The translations under genes were made by a program, and so were the position numbers. A model generated the notes under the pieces. The model did not search any database. It saw only the letters and a list, made by a program, of their open reading frames with translations, and was not told where the DNA came from. Shown in pieces: positions 60,323 to 64,000 of a stretch of 64,000 bases of DNA (within the stretch, counting starts at the first letter, position 1; the number at the start of each line of letters is the position of its first letter). This stretch comes from Candidatus Cybelea sp. (GTDB lineage: Bacteria > Vulcanimicrobiota > Vulcanimicrobiia > Vulcanimicrobiales > Vulcanimicrobiaceae). The stretch spans positions 81,799 through 145,798 of the forward strand of contig DASXFZ010000022.1 in the NCBI GenBank assembly GCA_036489315.1, given 5' to 3'.

Positions 60323-61174
60323 CTACTGCTCGGGAACTTCGAACTGCGGGATCGCGTCGCCGTCAAGAAAAGCCGGGAGCTCCCCGGGTGAGAACTGCAG
60401 GCCGGCCCAAAAGGACCCGAAATCGCCATAGCGCGCGCTGGCCTCGTCGAAGCGCATCTCGTAGACGAGCTTCTTGAAGACGAGCGGATCGTCGGCGTAG
60501 AGATCGACGCCCCACTCGAAATCGTCGAACCCGATCGAGCCGGAGATTACCTGGGTTACCCGGCCGTGATAGGAGCGGCCGACCACACCGTGCTCGCTCA
60601 TCATCTTCGCGCGCGCTTCGAAGCCGAGAATGTACCAGTTCTGCACTTCGCCGCGCCGTTTGCTCATCGGGTAGAAGCACTGATAGCGCCGCGCGGGAAT
60701 CTTCGCCCACAGGCGCGGGCCGATGTGAGGGTTCTCGGCTTGCTTGCGCACGAGTTCGTCGAAGCCGGCGATCCATTCCGGAGAGTGAGGGGCGAGCCCG
60801 CGGCCGCTGAGCTCGGCGTGAATTTTTCCGGTCGCGTCGTAGAGCCCGAGCTCGAGCACCGAGACGTACGAGCCCGCAGGCAGCAAGAATGCGCGCAGCT
60901 CGAGCTTATCGACGAGCGTCTGCGCGTAGGCGAGGCCGTCGAAGGTTCGTGCGTAGTGCGTGAGCATAAGATCGCCCTTGTGACCGACGATCTGGGTGAG
61001 CCCGACGTCGCCCTCGTCGCTGCCTTTGAGGTGATCGACGAGGTCGGCCGCGTGGCCCGAGTATCTGTTGCGGCGCTTTTCCGGCAGCGCGTCCCACGCG
61101 CGCCGGTCGAACGCAAACATGCGATGGAGAATCCACCAGCCTTCGAGCGATTCGGGAACGTTAGGATCGCGCAT
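60323..61174 (-). CDS. hemQ: Coproheme decarboxylase HemQ (ChdC)
   Basis: The 283-residue chlorite-dismutase-fold enzyme converts iron-coproporphyrin III to haem b with peroxide. The catalytic tyrosine lies in YQCFYPMSKRRGEVQNWY, the proximal histidine in VVGRSYHGRVTQ, and ISGSIGFDDFEWGVDLYAD is typical of HemQ rather than true chlorite dismutase. Its presence means the coproporphyrin-dependent haem route, as in Firmicutes and Actinobacteria. It is the last gene of the nrdR-dut-panE-hemQ operon and is convergent with the mannosidase gene. Confidence 0.92.
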   Translation of the reverse strand: MRDPNVPESLEGWWILHRMFAFDRRAWDALPEKRRNRYSGHAADLVDHLKGSDEGDVGLTQIVGHKGDLMLTHYARTFDGLAYAQTLVDKLELRAFLLPAGSYVSVLELGLYDATGKIHAELSGRGLAPHSPEWIAGFDELVRKQAENPHIGPRLWAKIPARRYQCFYPMSKRRGEVQNWYILGFEARAKMMSEHGVVGRSYHGRVTQVISGSIGFDDFEWGVDLYADDPLVFKKLVYEMRFDEASARYGDFGSFWAGLQFSPGELPAFLDGDAIPQFEVPEQ

Positions 61175-61195
61175 TTGCTCGCGGCTTCGTTCGTG

Positions 61196-62173
61196 CTAGC
61201 GGCGCGCTAATACTTTCACGCGCTTTACTTCGGCCTCGACCTCGGCTTCGAGCCGGTCCGGATGCTCTCGATACTTTGCCCAGAGGGGCGGCGTATGCGC
61301 GATGTCGTTGAGAACGCGCGTGTAGACCGAGTTGACGGGAACCGGCACGCCCACCTCGTGTCCGGCCGCGGCTACCGCCCCGTTGAGCACGTCGACCTCG
61401 GTGCGCGGCCTCGCCCGGCGGAGATCGATGAGCAGCGACGGCGGCTTCGTCCCGCGAGCTCCGGCGATCGTGTGCGCCAGCAGCGTTCGTGCAACCGGGC
61501 TCGGAAGCGTCGCGACGCCGAAGAGCGCGCGTACCGGGTAGCGAGGGAGATCGATCGCTTCGATCCGATGAGCCGCCATCACCGCCCGAACTTCGCGTAT
61601 CATGCGAATTTCGAGGGTGAAGATCTTATCGAAGTGCACGAAGCGGTTCGGCAGGACGTTGAGAATGGCGCAGCTCGCGTTAGCCACCACGTTGAGCGCC
61701 AGCTTGCTCCATTTGAGCGCACGCCAGTCCTCGACCACCTTCACGTTTAGCCCGGTGCTCGCGAAGGTCGCCGAGAGCCAGTTGTATGCGTTGGAGCCGA
61801 TCGGCGCGAGCGCGAGGCCGCCGCCGTCTTTCGCAGGATGGGCGTTTCCGTCTCGATCGCGGTCGACCGGGGTCGTGAGCGCCGCGGCCACGACGTTGTC
61901 GGGGCCGAACGCGGCCGCCAGCTTCTCCTCGTTGCCGACGCCGTTTTGCGGCGAGACGAAGACGCACTTCTCCGGATAGGCGATCGCCGCACGCAGGGTT
62001 TCGATTGCACCGTCGGTGTCGTAGGACTTGGTCGCAATAATCGCCACGTCGGCATCGTACGGCCGAACGGCCGAGAGGTCGCGCGGTGCGTAGGCGACGT
62101 CGACTCCGACCGAACGCAACAGGTCGCCGAGGTACGTACCGACCGCGCCCCGGCCGGTAATGTACACGTTCAC
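61196..62173 (-). CDS. panE: 2-dehydropantoate 2-reductase-like protein
   Basis: The 325-residue NADP-dependent reductase of the PanE/ApbA family has [13 protein letters not shown] at the N-terminus, [16 protein letters not shown], and the catalytic lysine in [15 protein letters not shown]. The C-terminal domain is helical. It makes pantoate for CoA synthesis, although many PanE homologues reduce other 2-keto acids. The GTG start overlaps the dut stop (GTGA). The identity as true PanE is likely but not certain. Confidence 0.82.
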   Translation of the reverse strand: MNVYITGRGAVGTYLGDLLRSVGVDVAYAPRDLSAVRPYDADVAIIATKSYDTDGAIETLRAAIAYPEKCVFVSPQNGVGNEEKLAAAFGPDNVVAAALTTPVDRDRDGNAHPAKDGGGLALAPIGSNAYNWLSATFASTGLNVKVVEDWRALKWSKLALNVVANASCAILNVLPNRFVHFDKIFTLEIRMIREVRAVMAAHRIEAIDLPRYPVRALFGVATLPSPVARTLLAHTIAGARGTKPPSLLIDLRRARPRTEVDVLNGAVAAAGHEVGVPVPVNSVYTRVLNDIAHTPPLWAKYREHPDRLEAEVEAEVKRVKVLARR

Positions 62174-62625
62174 GGGACGACGCCCGTCGAACCGAAGCCT
62201 CCTTCGCCGCGCGGACTGGGCGGGAGCTCCTCGACAACTTCAAACTCGGCACGCGAGACCGGCGCGACGACCATCTGGGCGATGCGATCGCCGCGATTGA
62301 TGAGAACCGGTTTGCTTCCAAGGTTTGCGAGCACCACGCAAACCTCGCCGCGATAGTCGGCGTCGATCGTCCCGGGTGAGTTGAGGCACGTGACGCCGCT
62401 TTGAATAGCAAGCCCGCTCCGCGGCCGAACCTGTGCCTCGTAGCCGGGCGGAAGAGCGATCGAGAGACCCGTCGGCACGAGTGCGCGCGCCCCCGGCAGC
62501 AGCGTAAGCTGATCGCCGATCGCCGCGCAGAGATCGGCGCCCGCGGCATGCTCGCTCATATATGCAGGCAACGGCAGACCTTCGCCTTGCGGCAGGCGCG
62601 CAACCGCGACACGCACGCGCTCCAC
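62170..62625 (-). CDS. dut: dUTP diphosphatase
   Basis: The 151-residue trimeric dUTPase hydrolyses dUTP to dUMP. Motifs: [35 protein letters not shown] with the catalytic Asp, RIAQMVVAP, and the C-terminal P-loop-like [10 protein letters not shown]. It starts with GTG 13 bases after nrdR. It supplies dUMP for thymidylate and keeps uracil out of DNA, so a link to nucleotide regulation by NrdR fits. Confidence 0.95.
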   Translation of the reverse strand: MERVRVAVARLPQGEGLPLPAYMSEHAAGADLCAAIGDQLTLLPGARALVPTGLSIALPPGYEAQVRPRSGLAIQSGVTCLNSPGTIDADYRGEVCVVLANLGSKPVLINRGDRIAQMVVAPVSRAEFEVVEELPPSPRGEGGFGSTGVVP

Positions 62626-62638
62626 TATGCGGTCTCCA

Positions 62639-63106
62639 CTAAAGCTGAGCGAGCTCTTCTCGGAAGCTTTCGATATCGCGGAACGATCGATAGACGCTAG
62701 CAAAGCGAATGTACGCGACCGGATCGAGTTTTCGCAGCGCTTCCATGAGCTTCTCGCCGACCATCGCCGAGGGTACCTCGCTCTCTCCGCGGGCGAAGAG
62801 TTCGCGTTCCAAATCGGCGGCCACCGCCTCCATACGCCCTTCGGAGATCGGCCGCTTTTCGCACGCTTTTCGCAGCCCGGCCAAAATCTTATCACGGCTG
62901 TACTGTTCCCGCCGGCCATCCTTTTTGACGACGAAGAGGCGCGGCACTTCCATGCGTTCGTAGGTCGTAAAGCGGTGCTTGCAGCGCGGATCCAGACACT
63001 CGCGGCGGCGGCGCACCACGGTTTCGTCGTCGCGCGAGTCGACGACGCGGGTCTCGCTCTTACGACAGGTCGGGCAAGTCAGTGGTAAATATCCCCCCCA
63101 CGGCAT
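62639..63106 (-). CDS. nrdR: Ribonucleotide reductase regulator NrdR
   Basis: The 155-residue repressor has an N-terminal zinc ribbon ([31 protein letters not shown]) and an ATP-cone domain ([39 protein letters not shown]). It senses dATP/ATP and represses ribonucleotide reductase genes. The ATG at 63106 adds eight residues before the ribbon. A perfect TATAAT sits 18 bases upstream. It heads an operon with dut, panE and hemQ. Confidence 0.94.
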   Translation of the reverse strand: MPWGGYLPLTCPTCRKSETRVVDSRDDETVVRRRRECLDPRCKHRFTTYERMEVPRLFVVKKDGRREQYSRDKILAGLRKACEKRPISEGRMEAVAADLERELFARGESEVPSAMVGEKLMEALRKLDPVAYIRFASVYRSFRDIESFREELAQL

Positions 63107-63123
63107 ATCTTGTGGGCGAGCGT

Positions 63124-63129
63124 ATTATA
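63124..63129 (-). promoter_or_regulatory. -10 element of the nrdR operon
   Basis: On the minus strand the consensus TATAAT reads from 63129 to 63124. Transcription should begin near 63117, about 10 bases before the nrdR ATG at 63106, leaving a leader too short for a Shine-Dalgarno site. No good -35 is visible at 17 bases. Confidence 0.5.
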
Positions 63130-63164
63130 CGTCACTAGTGGTGGGTTAGGGAACGCTGGAGAGC

Positions 63165-63191
63165 AAAAAGGGCCGCTGATTTCAGCGGCCC
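63165..63191 (-). terminator. Rho-independent terminator
   Basis: GGGCCGCTGA (63170-63179) and TCAGCGGCCC (63182-63191) form a perfect 10-bp stem with a TT loop. Reading the minus strand, the stem is followed by five Ts (63169-63165). It ends the transcript of the small zinc-ribbon gene and separates it from the nrdR operon. Confidence 0.85.
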
Positions 63192-63214
63192 GGCAACGGG
63201 AGCGCGGCCAAAGA

Positions 63215-63364
63215 TTAGCTCGCGGCGCCGATTTTGAACATCTTGGTCCCGCAAACGGGGCACTTGCCCTCGGTTGCCGGACGACCGTTTTTCATCGTGA
63301 TCTGGACTGCGTCTTTGATCTCCCGCTTCGCCTTGCACTTGACGCAATAGGCTTCTGCTGCCAA
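63215..63364 (-). CDS. Small zinc-ribbon protein (DUF5679-like)
   Basis: This 49-residue protein reads from a TTG at 63364 as AAEAYCVKCKAKREIKD, MKNGRPATEGKCPVCG and KMFKIGAAS. The two CxxC pairs make a zinc ribbon, and AYCVKCKAKREI with KNGRPAT-G-CPVCGTK is typical of the DUF5679 family of tiny conserved proteins. A strong GGAGGT site lies 8 bases before the TTG, and a rho-independent terminator follows the TAA. Function is unknown. Confidence 0.88.
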   Translation of the reverse strand: MAAEAYCVKCKAKREIKDAVQITMKNGRPATEGKCPVCGTKMFKIGAAS

Positions 63365-63454
63365 CTGTGCTACCTCCGTTCGGCCCGCCTATTCCGTCGG
63401 GCGCTCCCGATTCCCCCTGGCGAGCATCTCTTGCACGGGCGTGGCCAGGGCGTG

Positions 63455-64000
63455 ATGGAGCCGGCGATGCACGAGCCGATCTTCGAGACCCGGGAGCGAA
63501 TCGAGGTTGCGCGAACCGGCCGCGGCTTCGAAGCCGTCGCCGGCGGCCTGTGGTGCAGCGGCAGCTTGAGCGCGCTAGCGCACCCTTGTGTTGCGATCGT
63601 CGGGACGCGCGCCGCGACGGCGTACGGACCGCGGCGTGGCTCGGCGTTGGGCGGCCGAGCTGGGTCGTGCGGGCTGCTGCATCGTCTCCGGATTGGCGCT
63701 TGGAATCGACGCTGCCGCGCACGAAGGAGCCTTGGACGCGAGGGCTCCGACGGTCGGCGTCATCGGCGGCGGGCACCGCCGTTTCTTTCCAGGGCGTAAC
63801 CTGGAACTCGCCGAGCGGATGCTGGCTGCGGGCGGCGCGGTTCTCTCGCCCTATCCGCCCGGCGAACCGGCCCGGCCGGGTCAGTTTTTGCAGCGTAACG
63901 GCATCGTCGCCGCGCTCAGCGACGCGGTCCTCGTGGTCGAAGCCCCCGAGCGCAGCGGCGCCCTAAACACCGCCGGCTGGGCCGCCGGGCGGATACCCGT
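63455..64000 (+). pseudogene. dprA: DNA-processing protein DprA, frameshifted and cut by window edge
   Basis: From an ATG at 63455 the frame reads ETRERIEVARTGRGFEAVAG, then LWCSGSLSALAHPCVAIVGTRAATAYGPR, the DprA Rossmann start. Near 63631-63636 the DprA sequence moves to another frame and continues VARRWAAELGRAGCCIVSGL, ALGIDAAAHEGAL and AVLVVEAPERSGALNTAGW to the window edge. One extra base in CCGCGGCGTGG explains the shift; deleting one would give PRVARRW. DprA loads RecA onto incoming DNA. Either the gene is broken or the base is a sequencing error. The N-terminal SAM-like part is very short. Confidence 0.85.

Noticed and set aside
1..64000. CRISPR arrays, tRNA or rRNA genes, insertion sequences, prophage
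   Set aside because: I looked for regularly spaced repeats, cloverleaf sequences, transposase and phage structural motifs and saw none; gaps between genes are all under 300 bases.

Overview
The window is 64 kb of compact, GC-rich bacterial DNA with about 66 supported protein genes and no rRNA, tRNA, CRISPR array, insertion sequence or prophage that I can see. Starts are often GTG or TTG, and neighbouring genes often overlap by 4 bases (ATGA, GTGA, TTGA). The organism is a diderm: it has a TonB-dependent receptor with a carboxypeptidase-regulatory domain, lipoproteins and periplasmic enzymes. Its housekeeping gene order (trmD-rplS-lepB-rbgA-rnhB-yraN; rplU-prp) and its HemQ haem pathway are of the monoderm type. 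This combination fits an uncultured phylum such as Candidatus Eremiobacterota (WPS-2) or a relative; that placement is inference from gene style only.

Layout: 1-5.1 kb holds an MFS exporter fragment, a cytidylate-kinase-like gene and a three-part ABC-2 exporter (ATPase and two permeases) interspersed with a hexapeptide protein and a pirin. 5.1-16.3 kb holds a beta-lactamase-like hydrolase, a GIY-YIG protein, a secreted M28 peptidase, two TPR regulators, a TonB-dependent receptor and a DipZ-like thioredoxin interrupted by an in-frame TAG. 16.3-25.9 kb is metabolic: hemL, a DUF1858-Mrp ATPase, an M48 protease, a folK-folE2 fusion, manA, lysA, msrA, msrB and surE.

25.8-35.1 kb is the most interesting segment. 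A DAHP synthase gene is divergent from a tight operon encoding a beta-ketoacyl synthase, a 1008-residue EPSP-synthase-like/acyl-CoA-ligase fusion, an acyl-CoA dehydrogenase, a FabL/ChcA-like enoyl reductase and a 2,4-dienoyl-CoA-reductase-like flavoprotein. Together these are the enzyme classes needed to turn shikimate into cyclohexanecarboxyl-CoA, the starter unit of omega-cyclohexyl fatty acids. The operon ends in a 166-bp palindromic element whose two ends supply or abut the TAG stop codons of both converging genes.

35.2-37.9 kb is an ABC-2 operon with its own winged-helix regulator and a tandem-repeat operator candidate. 38-47.2 kb carries two propeller lipoproteins, then rplU-prp (no rpmA), a Tat protein, trmD-rplS, three tandem signal peptidase I genes, rbgA, rnhB and yraN. 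47.2-54.4 kb holds an APC permease-UspA operon, a LolA-like protein, a stand-alone carboxypeptidase-regulatory domain and a ribose-type ABC transporter. 55.3-64 kb contains comM, a large GH92 mannosidase with a YVTN propeller, the operon nrdR-dut-panE-hemQ, a small zinc-ribbon gene and a frameshifted dprA running off the end. Several genes have unusual starts: ACG for surE, CTG for lysA and probably for the first lepB. No stretch longer than 300 bases lacks a gene.
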